From NCBI GenBank assembly GCA_018241985.1, contig JAFECV010000046.1, positions 1-9,850 of the forward strand: 9,850 bases of DNA, in the 5' to 3' direction. Below the pieces are notes generated by a model. It saw only the letters and a list, made by a program, of their open reading frames with translations. It was not told the DNA's origin and did no database searches. The translations under genes were made by a program, and so were the position numbers. Origin of the DNA: Pseudomonadota bacterium (lineage in GTDB: Bacteria; Pseudomonadota; Gammaproteobacteria; Burkholderiales; Burkholderiaceae_C). This document shows, one piece after another, positions 1-6,701 of this stretch; positions within the stretch are counted from its first letter, which is position 1; every line of letters starts with the position of its first letter.

Positions 1-575
1 TGCGACAGGCCGCCGGAGCCGATCACCAGCACCTTCTTGTCGCTGTCCCACGAATGGATGGCCTCGCCGACCGCGCGGCCCAGGGCGTAGGTGCGACGCG
101 CCGTCGGCAGCGGCAACTGCACCGTGTTGATGCAGATCGGAACGATCTGCACCGGGCAGTCGCCTTCCGGCCAGAGGAGCTTCAGCGGCAGCGTGACCGC
201 ATGGTCGACCACCATTTCCTGGCAGCTGACCACGTCGAATTCGCGCTCGACCAGCGTCTCGATCAGGTGCCAGGACAGGTCCAGTTCGCCATCGATGGCC
301 GGCAGCGTCGGAATGCCCCAGCCTTCGTCCGCGTTTCGGTATTCAGGCGCCGCGCCGACCGCGAAGGTCGGCATCTTGTCGAGGAAGAAATTCAGGCCGT
401 GGTCGTTGTGGAAGATCACGACGACGTCGGGGCGCGCGGTCGCGAGCCAGTCCCTCACGGGAGGGTAACCATCGAAGAACGGCTTCCAGTACGGATCCTG
501 CTGGAGGTTCTTGGCGATGGCGCCGCCGATCGCCGGGATGTGGGACGTGCCCACGCTGCCTATGAGTCTGGCCAT
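1..575 (-). CDS. ligB: Class III extradiol dioxygenase beta subunit, LigB-like, partial
   Basis: This is the catalytic subunit of a LigAB-type, Fe(II)-dependent ring-cleavage dioxygenase. Such enzymes open protocatechuate or related catechols such as gallate in the cytosol. The first 191 residues are present and the C-terminus lies beyond the left edge. Visible family features are the N-terminal GTSHIP motif with iron-ligand candidate His12, the HNDHG motif with iron-ligand candidate His59, ADEGWG near residues 82-87, and a GSGGLS motif at 186-191. The two leftover edge bases fit the His that follows this motif in LigB. The third iron ligand, a Glu, would lie off the window. The start ATG at 575 has GGAG nine bases upstream. 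The gene begins 12 bases after the stop of the alpha-subunit gene, so the two are surely co-transcribed. The sequence is clearly diverged from the SYK-6 LigB that I remember (for example HNDHG instead of YNDHA). The exact substrate is therefore inferred, not shown. Confidence 0.88.
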   Translation of the reverse strand, partial: MARLIGSVGTSHIPAIGGAIAKNLQQDPYWKPFFDGYPPVRDWLATARPDVVVIFHNDHGLNFFLDKMPTFAVGAAPEYRNADEGWGIPTLPAIDGELDLSWHLIETLVEREFDVVSCQEMVVDHAVTLPLKLLWPEGDCPVQIVPICINTVQLPLPTARRTYALGRAVGEAIHSWDSDKKVLVIGSGGLS

Positions 576-587
576 GATGTCGATCTC

Positions 588-953
588 CTATTGATGGGCG
601 GCCGCGCGCAGCTTGGCGCGGAACTCTTCCTTGGTCATGCCGGTCTGCTGCGCGCCGAGGTCCTGCACGTCGAGGCCGAAGATGCCCGCGAACTTGGCGA
701 GGTAGTAGGCATGGCCGCCGGCGGCGATCAGGTCCAGCACCTTGCGCGAACGCACGGCGGCCGTCTGCTGCTCGTTCAGGCCGTACTGGCGCATGTAGGC
801 CTCCTCGTCGGCCTTGAACGCCGCGCGGTTCTCGGCGGAGTTGAACGAATAGCACATCTTGTTGAGCGCATAGCCCTTGCGCGCCTGGGTGCCATCGAAC
901 GGCGTGGTGCCGGGAATGTCTTGAAGCGGTGTCGTCACATCGGTCTCCTGCAA
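588..953 (-). CDS. ligA: Class III extradiol dioxygenase alpha subunit, LigA-like
   Basis: This encodes the small, mostly helical alpha subunit of a protocatechuate 4,5-dioxygenase-type enzyme. The family's alpha subunit packs over the beta subunit's active site and helps form the substrate pocket. The 121-residue product carries the recognisable run IPGTTPFDGTQARKGYALN (residues 13-31), followed by AENRAAFKADEEAYM and a C-terminal TGMTKEEF. These match the LigA family (IPGT..F...RARKGYNLN, ENRERFKADE, TGMTQEE). It is somewhat shorter at the C-terminus than the SYK-6 protein, which is about 139 residues. The start at 953 is preceded by GCAGGAGACCG, a good ribosome binding site. It is the first gene of an alpha-beta operon and is divergent from a LysR-type regulator. 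No other ring-cleavage pathway genes are visible; they may lie past the left edge. Confidence 0.88.
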   Translation of the reverse strand: MQETDVTTPLQDIPGTTPFDGTQARKGYALNKMCYSFNSAENRAAFKADEEAYMRQYGLNEQQTAAVRSRKVLDLIAAGGHAYYLAKFAGIFGLDVQDLGAQQTGMTKEEFRAKLRAAAHQ

Positions 954-1032
954 GCTGACGAATCAGATCCTGTGCAGCGCAACTATCGGCGAATTGTTGA
1001 ATTATTTAAATGTTTGAATGATCATAGGATTC
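954..1032. promoter_or_regulatory. Divergent promoter/operator region between ligAB and the LysR gene
   Basis: The half next to the regulator is strikingly AT-rich against a GC-rich background. It holds three short perfect palindromes in a row: ATTTAAAT at 1004-1011, ATGATCAT at 1018-1025 and ATTCATGAAT at 1029-1038. There is also TGAAT-N9-ATTCA at 1015-1033 and a TTGAA direct repeat at 997-1001 and 1014-1018, spaced 17 bases apart. LysR-type regulators usually bind interrupted dyads in the region shared with the divergent gene they control. This makes the stretch a likely operator, but which dyad is bound cannot be told from sequence alone. I could not assign convincing -35/-10 pairs. Confidence 0.45.
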
Positions 1033-1992
1033 ATGAATGAATTCGATTGGTCCGACCTGGACGTTCGCCTGCTCCAGTTGCTGCTCGCGGTGCTGGAATC
1101 CGGGTCGATCACCGGTGCCGCGCAACGCCTGGGCGTCACGCAATCCGCGGTGAGCCATCAACTGGACAAGCTGCGCGCCATCACCGGCGGCGCGTTGTTC
1201 GTGAGAAGCGGGCGCGGCATCGTCGCCACCGCGAGGGCGGAGGCGCTCGCGCCGCAGGCGCGCGAGTTGCTCAGCGGGCTGGAGCGATTCGCGCACGCAG
1301 ACAGTTTCGACCCGGCGCGCTGGCAGACGACCTTCACGATCGCCGCCAACGACTTCCAACGCGACCTGCTGCTGCCCCTGTTGGTGGCGCGACTGCGCGC
1401 ACAGGCCCCGGGGGTTGCGCTTCGGGTCATCCCGTCGGACGTGCCGACGCTGGACATGCTGCGCCACGAACACTGCCAGCTTGCGGTCAGCCCGCGGCCG
1501 CCCGAGGGCAGCGACATCATGCAAAAGCGCCTGTTCGAGGACCGCTATCGCGTGTTCTACGACCCGGCGATCCGCCCCGCGCCGCGCAACCGGGCCGAGT
1601 ACCTGGCTGCCGCCCACGCCACCGTGCTCTATGAGCCTCGGCGCCAGCTCGATCTCGATCAGGATATGGAACGCCGGGGCATCCGGCGCCATTTCGCGGT
1701 GATGGTGCCGGGTTTCGCCGCGCTGCTGAGATTCGTGCAGGGCAGCGACCTGCTGGCCACGGCGCCGGGCATGCTGCAGGCGCAGTCGCTGCACGGCCTG
1801 GCGAGCGCCCGCGTTCCCCTGCCCTGCCCGGCGCTGCCGATGTACATGATCTGGCATCTGCGCCATCACCATGCGCCGGCGCATCGCTGGCTGCGCAGTC
1901 AGCTCGAAAGCGTTGCGGCGGCCGTGCGCCAGCCGGCCGGCAGATCAGCGTCGCCGGCCAACGCCCCGGCACGTCGATCCGCCGAAACCTGA
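1033..1992 (+). CDS. LysR-type transcriptional regulator, NahR/NodD-like subgroup
   Basis: This is a DNA-binding regulator of 319 residues. Residues 10-60 form the winged helix-turn-helix (LLLAVLESGSITGAAQRLGV, then TQSAVSHQLDKL). An effector-binding, periplasmic-binding-protein-like domain follows from about residue 90. The C-terminal pattern MIWHLRHHHAPAHRWLR is typical of the NahR/LinR/NodD branch, whose members often respond to aromatic compounds. The gene is divergent from ligAB, so control of that operon in response to a ring-cleavage intermediate is a reasonable inference. The ATG at 1033 is preferred because AGGA stands just upstream and there is no such site before the alternative in-frame ATG at 1018, although the spacing is short. 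The last 20 or so residues form a low-complexity Ala/Arg/Pro/Ser tail. The gene ends 19 bases from the convergent phosphatase gene. Confidence 0.87.
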   Translation: MNEFDWSDLDVRLLQLLLAVLESGSITGAAQRLGVTQSAVSHQLDKLRAITGGALFVRSGRGIVATARAEALAPQARELLSGLERFAHADSFDPARWQTTFTIAANDFQRDLLLPLLVARLRAQAPGVALRVIPSDVPTLDMLRHEHCQLAVSPRPPEGSDIMQKRLFEDRYRVFYDPAIRPAPRNRAEYLAAAHATVLYEPRRQLDLDQDMERRGIRRHFAVMVPGFAALLRFVQGSDLLATAPGMLQAQSLHGLASARVPLPCPALPMYMIWHLRHHHAPAHRWLRSQLESVAAAVRQPAGRSASPANAPARRSAET

Positions 1993-2011
1993 CGCTCGGC
2001 GCGTCACGGTC

Positions 2012-2770
2012 TCAGCCAGCGTCCTGCGGCCGGCGCAGATACAACTCGGCCAGGCGGCTCCGCCGCACCGCGTCGATGCGCAAGGCCTCGGAGAGGTAGC
2101 GGTCGATTCCGCCCCAGTCGGCATCCACCGCATGCAGCGCCGCGTCGAGGAATTCACGTTGCACGCGCCACAGCACCTGCACCACTTCGCGCGGCGCGCG
2201 TCCGGCGTCGATCGGCGGCGCGCGAAACAGATCGTTCGTCAGCAGGTAGTCCTGCATCACCGTCTCGCGCGGCACGCCGAGCGCCAGCAGAATCAAGGCC
2301 GCGGCAAAACCGGTGCGGTCCTTGCCGGCGGTGCAGTGGAACACCAGCGGCGTGTCGCTTTCGAGCAGGTGGCCGAACAGCTCGGCGAACCGTGCTGCGT
2401 TGTCGTGCACGAACGCGCGGTAGGTCTGCTCCATCAGTCGCACGGTGTCCTGCGCGGTCACCTTGCGGCCGGCCTCGAGCAGGTCCTTCATCAGTTGCAC
2501 CACCGTCGGTTCGATCGGCAGCGCATGCTGCACCACGCCGGGCAGTTGGTACGGCGTGGCAGCGCGCTCGTGCATCCCGCGCAGGTCGAACGCCCGGGCC
2601 AGGCCGAGCGCCTGCAGCCGCTGCAAGTCGTCGGCGGTCAGTCCGGCCAGCTGATCCGAGCGGAACAGGCAGCGCCAGCGCACTTGCTGCCCGGCGGCCG
2701 CCGGATAACCGCCCAGATCGCGGAAATTGCTGGCGCCTTCGAGATGCAGGGAGCGGGTTGGATGCGGCAT
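2012..2770 (-). CDS. Tyrosine/dual-specificity-type protein phosphatase (Y_phosphatase3 family)
   Basis: This is a cysteine-dependent phosphatase of 252 residues. The signature loop HCTAGKDRTG lies at residues 145-154, with catalytic Cys146 and phosphate-binding Arg152 both present. The N-terminal SNFRDLGGY (14-22) and FDLRGMHERAATP (61-73) motifs are characteristic of the bacterial Y_phosphatase3/LipA-like group. In that group the second motif usually reads DLRS..E....P, and here a Gly replaces the Ser. Members dephosphorylate phosphotyrosine, phosphoserine/threonine or phosphoinositides; the substrate here is unknown. There is no signal peptide, so the protein should be cytosolic. The start fits the family's usual N-terminus and no other in-frame ATG occurs before residue 66. 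The upstream neighbour on the same strand is the tehA-like gene, 64 bases away, but the gap carries hairpins and a -10-like box. Co-transcription is uncertain. Confidence 0.9.
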   Translation of the reverse strand: MPHPTRSLHLEGASNFRDLGGYPAAAGQQVRWRCLFRSDQLAGLTADDLQRLQALGLARAFDLRGMHERAATPYQLPGVVQHALPIEPTVVQLMKDLLEAGRKVTAQDTVRLMEQTYRAFVHDNAARFAELFGHLLESDTPLVFHCTAGKDRTGFAAALILLALGVPRETVMQDYLLTNDLFRAPPIDAGRAPREVVQVLWRVQREFLDAALHAVDADWGGIDRYLSEALRIDAVRRSRLAELYLRRPQDAG

Positions 2771-2777
2771 ACCTTTG

Positions 2778-2783
2778 TTTATA
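2778..2783 (-). promoter_or_regulatory. Candidate -10 box immediately before the phosphatase gene
   Basis: On the minus strand TATAAA lies only seven bases before the phosphatase ATG, in an otherwise GC-rich gap. A transcript started from it would begin at or next to the start codon, that is, be nearly leaderless. No good -35 hexamer is seen 16-18 bases upstream, so this is a candidate only. Confidence 0.3.
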
Positions 2784-2789
2784 ACGGTC

Positions 2790-2829
2790 CAGCGCGGGTT
2801 GCGCTGACACCGATCGGACAGCCGATCGG
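2790..2829. terminator. Paired hairpins in the tehA-phosphatase gap
   Basis: Two adjacent inverted repeats fill the gap. CAGCGC-GGGTT-GCGCTG occupies 2790-2806. Two copies of the palindrome CCGATCGG (2810-2817 and 2822-2829), separated by ACAG, can form an 8-base-pair stem. The second lies six bases past the tehA stop codon (2835-2837). Neither is followed by a T run, so a factor-independent terminator is not shown. A Rho-dependent stop, an mRNA 3' end stabiliser or an operator would fit as well. Confidence 0.3.
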
Positions 2830-2834
2830 CGCGC

Positions 2835-3893
2835 TCACGCGCTGCCCGACGCGGCCCAATGCCTGCGCAGCGCGCGCAGCTGCCCGATGAACAGCAGGAC
2901 CCAGGCGACGAGGCCGATGCCGAACATCACGTGCGGCAGCAGGCCGAGGAAGTCCAGGCTCATGGCCTGCATCATGCGCAGCGTGCTGGCCGCGTACATG
3001 CCGAGCGGAAACACCGCGCCCCAGTACATCGGGTCGTAGGTGAACGGAAAACGACGGATGCCGTGGCGCCAGATCGCGAGCATCAGCAGCATCGGAATCC
3101 ACCAGGTGCCGGTGGCCCAGTAGAACACGGTGAAGCCCTTGAGGAACGGCAGCGTCGATTCCAGGAACGGCGCGTGCGGCGTGTTGACGATCAGCAGCGA
3201 GCCCGCCAGCGTGGAGATCGCCATCGCGCCCATGTTGATCCAGTACGGGGGCGACAGGTCCGCGGGGGAAAATTCGAAGAAGGTGTAGCGGTAGAAGATC
3301 AGCGACATCATCCAGATGTACAGCATCCCGCCGAGCAGCCACATCGACAGCGCGAAGTAGTTCAGCTCCATGCGCACCGGTTGCGGCACCTCGCCGGCAA
3401 TCTGCGCGCCGAGCACCGCCATCGACTGCGTGGCCACCACGGCGAGCAGCCAGCCGCCGTTGATACCGCGGTCCAGGCTCGGCTTGTTCGACTTCACCGT
3501 CAGCACGGTGAAGATCGTGTAGATCAGCGTGATCCATGCGAGGCCACCGATCGCGCCGAGCACGATGGCGATGCGCAGGCTGTGGCCGATCAGCAGGCTT
3601 TGGCTCGCGAGGATCGAGCAGGCGGCGACGAAGGTGAAGAATCCGGGCGCGCGCAGGTGGTCGACCAGGTCCTCGAGCGTGCGCCGCGGATGCCAGATCA
3701 CGCGCGCCAGTGCAAGCAGGCAGATGATGACGAACAGCGCCCAGTTCAACGCGAACATCACGCCCGGCAGCACCGGCACGCCGAGCAGGTGCGCCGCCAG
3801 CGACAGGATGCCGGTCGCCATCACCATGCTGAAATAGCCCGGCGACATGTCCTCGATCGACGAGCGCACATGCGCGACCAATCCCAGGTTCAT
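2835..3893 (-). CDS. TehA/SLAC1-family (TDT) membrane transporter
   Basis: This is an integral inner-membrane protein of 352 residues belonging to the tellurite-resistance/dicarboxylate transporter family (SLAC1, C4dic_mal_tran). The family includes E. coli TehA, yeast Mae1 and the plant SLAC1 anion channel. The N-terminal MSPGYFSMVMATGILSLAAH matches the family's first helix (PGWF..VMGTGI). About ten hydrophobic segments follow to the end, separated by short basic loops. The start at 3893 is chosen over an upstream ATG at 3929 because AGGAGGA stands seven bases before it and because the extra residues are Gly/Ala/Arg-rich and unlike the family. The transported ion could be a dicarboxylate, chloride, nitrate, sulfite or tellurite-related anion and cannot be read from the sequence. 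No tehB is present. The leader carries an intrinsic terminator hairpin about 40 bases upstream. Confidence 0.9.
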   Translation of the reverse strand: MNLGLVAHVRSSIEDMSPGYFSMVMATGILSLAAHLLGVPVLPGVMFALNWALFVIICLLALARVIWHPRRTLEDLVDHLRAPGFFTFVAACSILASQSLLIGHSLRIAIVLGAIGGLAWITLIYTIFTVLTVKSNKPSLDRGINGGWLLAVVATQSMAVLGAQIAGEVPQPVRMELNYFALSMWLLGGMLYIWMMSLIFYRYTFFEFSPADLSPPYWINMGAMAISTLAGSLLIVNTPHAPFLESTLPFLKGFTVFYWATGTWWIPMLLMLAIWRHGIRRFPFTYDPMYWGAVFPLGMYAASTLRMMQAMSLDFLGLLPHVMFGIGLVAWVLLFIGQLRALRRHWAASGSA

Positions 3894-3934
3894 CCGTCGT
3901 CCTCCTGCAGGCCCCGCAGCCGACCCCACGCATG

Positions 3935-3960
3935 AAAAAGGCCCGGAGGCGATCCGGGCC
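3935..3960 (-). terminator. Intrinsic terminator upstream of the tehA-like gene
   Basis: A perfect 8-base-pair stem pairs GGCCCGGA at 3940-3947 with TCCGGGCC at 3953-3960 around a five-base loop. Next to it are five A residues at 3935-3939. Read on the minus strand this is a GC-rich hairpin followed by TTTTT, the classic factor-independent terminator. It would stop transcripts arriving from the hemerythrin gene before they enter tehA. Alternatively it sits within the tehA leader and acts as an attenuator. Confidence 0.75.
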
Positions 3961-4067
3961 CGTTGGCATTCATGGAAGGATCAGCGCCAAGCGCTGCGAA
4001 TGCCGGCGATCCTCGATCTCGAATCGCGCGGCTCATCGATGGCGCCAACTGCCGTTCGGTGGCGGGC

Positions 4068-4096
4068 AGCATACCAGAGGCTTCATCCGGCCTGAA
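4068..4096 (-). promoter_or_regulatory. Weak candidate sigma70-like promoter upstream of the terminator
   Basis: On the minus strand, TTCAGG (4096-4091) and TATGCT (4073-4068) are separated by exactly 17 bases. The hexamers match the consensus at 3 of 6 and 4 of 6 positions. If active it would start a transcript near 4061 that must read through the terminator at 3935-3960 to reach tehA. The -35 half lies within a 7-base-pair inverted repeat (4079-4085 with 4093-4099). This is only suggestive. Confidence 0.22.
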
Positions 4097-4142
4097 GCCG
4101 GGCCATGGCCGAGGTGTGGCCGAGCTTCGGCGCGGCCGATCG

Positions 4143-4607
4143 TCAGCGCGGTGCCATCGCGCAGGCCCACCCATGAGGCAGCCGCGCAGCCTCGAGCGCC
4201 TGGGCGAGCGACCCATGGTCCGGATCGGCGGCGAGCCGGTCAGCGGCAGCATAGAGGATTTGCTCTTCCTTCGGATTGTGGATTTGCAGCAGTTGCAGCA
4301 ATTCGCGGCAATCGTTCTGCAGCGTGTCGACCGGGCCTGCCGATCCGCAGGCGGCGGTCAGGTCCTGGACGAGCGGCCACATCTGGCCGTGCTCGCGCTT
4401 CATCACGAACACCGGCATCGTCAGGCCCGAGGCTTCGAGCGGCGGGAACAGGATTTCCTCTTCCGCGTACAGGTGCAGGCACAGCAGCGCCAGCGACTCG
4501 GAAAGCCGCGCAAGCGATCCGGCCCCGTCGATGATGTCCTGGAGTCCCTGGTCGATCCGGCGGTGCTGATCTTCGAGCAGTCGACTGGGCGATGCCGTTT
4601 CCATCAT
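4143..4607 (-). CDS. Hemerythrin HHE-domain protein
   Basis: This is a small cytosolic four-helix protein of 154 residues that should bind a non-haem di-iron centre. Ligand candidates appear in the expected order: His15 (DQHRRID), His45 and Glu49 (HLYAEEEILFPPL), His73 (REHGQM), His110 and Glu114 (HNPKEEQILY). The two H-x3-E motifs are the hallmark of the bacterial hemerythrin-like family. Members take part in oxygen or nitric-oxide sensing, iron-sulfur centre repair or oxidative stress, and the role here is not shown. The double ATG at 4607/4604 is preceded by GGAG with six-base spacing, so the long open extension further upstream is rejected. The gene is divergent from the SRPBCC gene. Its transcript probably ends at the terminator at 3935-3960, about 180 bases past the stop. 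Confidence 0.9.
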   Translation of the reverse strand: MMETASPSRLLEDQHRRIDQGLQDIIDGAGSLARLSESLALLCLHLYAEEEILFPPLEASGLTMPVFVMKREHGQMWPLVQDLTAACGSAGPVDTLQNDCRELLQLLQIHNPKEEQILYAAADRLAADPDHGSLAQALEAARLPHGWACAMAPR

Positions 4608-4799
4608 TCGTTTCTCCGATTGGTGCCGCGGCGCGAGATGCGCGCGGAATGCGCCGCACCATAGCGCAAGCTGCAAGAGCCCGGCGTGATCCAAGGTAAG
4701 CGGCCGGCATTCCTGCAGCGAACAAGGGCTTTCGCACCGCGTTGCGAGGCACGATCTGATACAACCGGCCGTACTGGAACAGCAACTGGCGGATTCGAC
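4608..4799. promoter_or_regulatory. Divergent intergenic region between hemerythrin and SRPBCC genes
   Basis: These 192 bases separate two divergent start codons and must hold at least one promoter. No convincing -35/-10 pair or clear operator dyad was found on either strand. Open frames crossing it lack family similarity and are judged to be chance. Confidence 0.35.
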
Positions 4800-5300
4800 A
4801 TGAGCGACGACAACGTGCAATTGGGGCAACTTCGGCGTATCGAGGGCGGCTTCGAAGGAGTACTGGAGCGGCAGATCGCGCATGATCGGGATGCGGTCTG
4901 GCGCATGCTGACCGAGCCGCAGGGGCTCGCGCAGTGGCTCGCACCCGGATCCATCGAGCTTCACACCGGCGGCGCCGTTCGCATCGACTTCGCCGACAGC
5001 GGGACGGTGATCGAGAGCACCGTGCTCGCGATCGATCCACCACGGCTGCTCGAATATTCATGGAGCAGCGGCAACGAGCCGCAGCGTCCGCTGCGCTGGG
5101 AGTTGAACGCGGCCGGGAACGGGACGAAGCTGCTGCTGACCGTGCGGGTGCCCGCCGCAGAAGACGCCGCCAAGGCCTGCGCCGGCTTCGAAGGTCACCT
5201 CGAGATGCTGGTGGCGGCGCTCGAGGGTGTCCCGATCAAGTTCCCAGTCGATCTGTTCCTCAAGGCGCGGCGCGGCTACCAGCAATTGCTGGCGACGTAA
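4800..5300 (+). CDS. SRPBCC / AHSA1-like domain protein
   Basis: This protein of 166 residues has the START-like (SRPBCC) fold and resembles the activator of Hsp90 ATPase homologue-1 (AHSA1) group. The typical pattern is visible: a first beta strand (FEGVLERQIAHDRDAVWRML), then TEPQGLAQWLAPG, GGAVRIDF (57-64), VIESTVLAIDPPRLLEYSW (70-88) and a C-terminal amphipathic helix GFEGHLEMLVAALEG. Such proteins have a deep hydrophobic ligand pocket, but no ligand can be named. The start at 4800 is chosen because the domain begins soon after it and GGCGGA lies upstream. An in-frame ATG at 4686 would add an unrelated Arg/Thr-rich stretch. Being divergent from the hemerythrin gene, the two may share regulation. 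It ends 36 bases from the convergent kinase gene. Confidence 0.85.
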   Translation: MSDDNVQLGQLRRIEGGFEGVLERQIAHDRDAVWRMLTEPQGLAQWLAPGSIELHTGGAVRIDFADSGTVIESTVLAIDPPRLLEYSWSSGNEPQRPLRWELNAAGNGTKLLLTVRVPAAEDAAKACAGFEGHLEMLVAALEGVPIKFPVDLFLKARRGYQQLLAT

Positions 5301-5336
5301 CCGGCAGGCGAAGCCGACGCGACAGGTTGGCCGGCA

Positions 5337-6701
5337 TCAGGCAGGAAAGCGCACCGTCACGCCCAGGCCACGGCCCTGCAGCCCGGTGCCGATATCGACC
5401 GTGCCGCCGTGCGCGGCGGCGATCTTCTCGACGATCGACAAGCCCAGCCCGCTTCCGCTGGCGGCATGCCCTTCGACCCGGAAGAAGCGATCGCGCAGCC
5501 GCGCGCGATCGGCCGCGACCACGCCGTCGCCATCATCCATCACCGCCAGCAGCAGCGCGCCGGCCCCGCGCCGCACGCTGACGAGGGCCTGGCCGCCGCT
5601 TCGGCCGTACTTGATCGCGTTGTCGATCAGGTTGTCCAGCAGCGTCGCCAGCATCGCCGGGTCGCCGGCAAGCCGGCAGTCGGGCTCGGCTGCCAGTTCG
5701 AGCTCGATATGGTTGCGAATGGCGTCGTCGGCGCGCTGCGCCACGTGGTCGGCCGCAAGCCGGCCGAGGTCGACCGCCTGCCGCGTGCCGGGCTCGACAT
5801 GGTCGAACCGCGCCAGCAGCAGCAGTTGCTGCGCGAGGTGCGTGGTGCGATCGACGCCGGCGATCACCTGCTCGATGGCCTGGCGGCGGCCGGCCTCGTC
5901 CTGCGCCGCGAGCGCCACCTGGGCCTGCACCTTGATCGCCGCCAGCGGCGTGCGCAGTTCGTGGGCTGCGTCCGCGGTGAACGCCCGCTCCTTGTCGAGC
6001 GAGCGCGCAAGCCGTTCCAGCAAATCGTTCAACGCGGCGATCAGCGCCTGCGCTTCGGCCGGCACGCGGCGCAGCCGGATCGGCTCCAGGTTGCCGGTAT
6101 CGCGTACGGCAATGGCATCGGACAGGCGCGCCAGCGGCCGCAGGCCCTGGCCGATGCCGAACCAGATCAGCAGCGCGAGCACCGGCAGCGCCAGCAGCAG
6201 CACCTGGCCCATGCGCCCGGCCAGTTGATTGGCCGGGTGCTCGCGCAGGGCCAGCGGCTCCAGCACCGTCACCCGGTAGTCGTGCCGGGTGTCGCGCAGG
6301 CTGTAGCTGCGCCAGTCCCGGCCGTCGATGCGGCGGGTGACGTAGCCGTCATGCAGGTCCTGCGGTGCCGCCGGCGCGCCAGCGCTGGCGAGCAGCAGTT
6401 GGCCGTCGTCGCCCCAGATCTGGAACGCCAGCGGCTGCGCGCCGCTCTCCTCCACGTGGCGGCCTTCGGCCTCGCCCCCTTTGCCCGCCTGGCTCGACTC
6501 GCCCGCCTGGGCCAGCCGCGCCAGGCGCTTGAGGTCGAGCATCATCAGCGTGCGTGCACCCTGCTGCAGGCGAGCGTCGGCCAGTTCATGGATTTCCTCG
6601 CGCGCCTTTTCGTAGCCGACGCCGAGCATCGCGGCCCAGACCAGCACCAAGCTGCCGAGCAGCAGCAGCAGCAGGCGGCGGCGGATCGAGAAGCGCTTCA
6701 T
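5337..6701 (-). CDS. qseC: QseC-like sensor histidine kinase
   Basis: This is an inner-membrane sensor kinase of 454 residues that phosphorylates the response regulator encoded just before it. It has transmembrane helix 1 (about 9-30), a periplasmic 2CSK_N-type sensor region (about 31-165, with a Gly/Glu-rich insert near 67-88) and transmembrane helix 2 (166-187), then a HAMP linker. The HisKA box is FTADAAHELRTPLAAIK with phospho-acceptor His247. The ATPase domain has the N box LLDNLIDNAIKYG (354-366), the DDGDG box (389-393), the FFRVEG box (406-411) and GSGLGLS (416-422). All catalytic motifs are intact. The start ATG overlaps the regulator's TGA as ATGA, showing translational coupling. 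The periplasmic signal is unknown; in enteric QseC relatives it has been reported to be quinone/catecholamine- or metal-related, which does not automatically transfer. Confidence 0.92.
   Translation of the reverse strand: MKRFSIRRRLLLLLLGSLVLVWAAMLGVGYEKAREEIHELADARLQQGARTLMMLDLKRLARLAQAGESSQAGKGGEAEGRHVEESGAQPLAFQIWGDDGQLLLASAGAPAAPQDLHDGYVTRRIDGRDWRSYSLRDTRHDYRVTVLEPLALREHPANQLAGRMGQVLLLALPVLALLIWFGIGQGLRPLARLSDAIAVRDTGNLEPIRLRRVPAEAQALIAALNDLLERLARSLDKERAFTADAAHELRTPLAAIKVQAQVALAAQDEAGRRQAIEQVIAGVDRTTHLAQQLLLLARFDHVEPGTRQAVDLGRLAADHVAQRADDAIRNHIELELAAEPDCRLAGDPAMLATLLDNLIDNAIKYGRSGGQALVSVRRGAGALLLAVMDDGDGVVAADRARLRDRFFRVEGHAASGSGLGLSIVEKIAAAHGGTVDIGTGLQGRGLGVTVRFPA

Noticed and set aside
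54..1040. Long plus-strand open frame opposite ligAB
   Set aside because: Composition is Arg/His/Asp/Val-rich as expected of the antisense of a GC-rich gene; no family pattern is seen, and the minus strand has clear LigA/LigB motifs with ribosome sites.
2859..3935. Long plus-strand open frame opposite the tehA-like gene
   Set aside because: Its Gln/His/Arg-rich low-complexity product is a mirror of the hydrophobic minus-strand protein; no domain is recognisable.
4608..4964. N-terminal extension of the hemerythrin gene
   Set aside because: The extra 119 residues are Cys/Ser/Arg-rich, overlap the divergent SRPBCC gene, and a good ribosome site supports the start at 4607.
6658..6675. AGC/CAG trinucleotide run in the kinase gene
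   Set aside because: It encodes the leucine run of the first transmembrane helix; codon bias explains it, and no other sign of a slippage switch is present.
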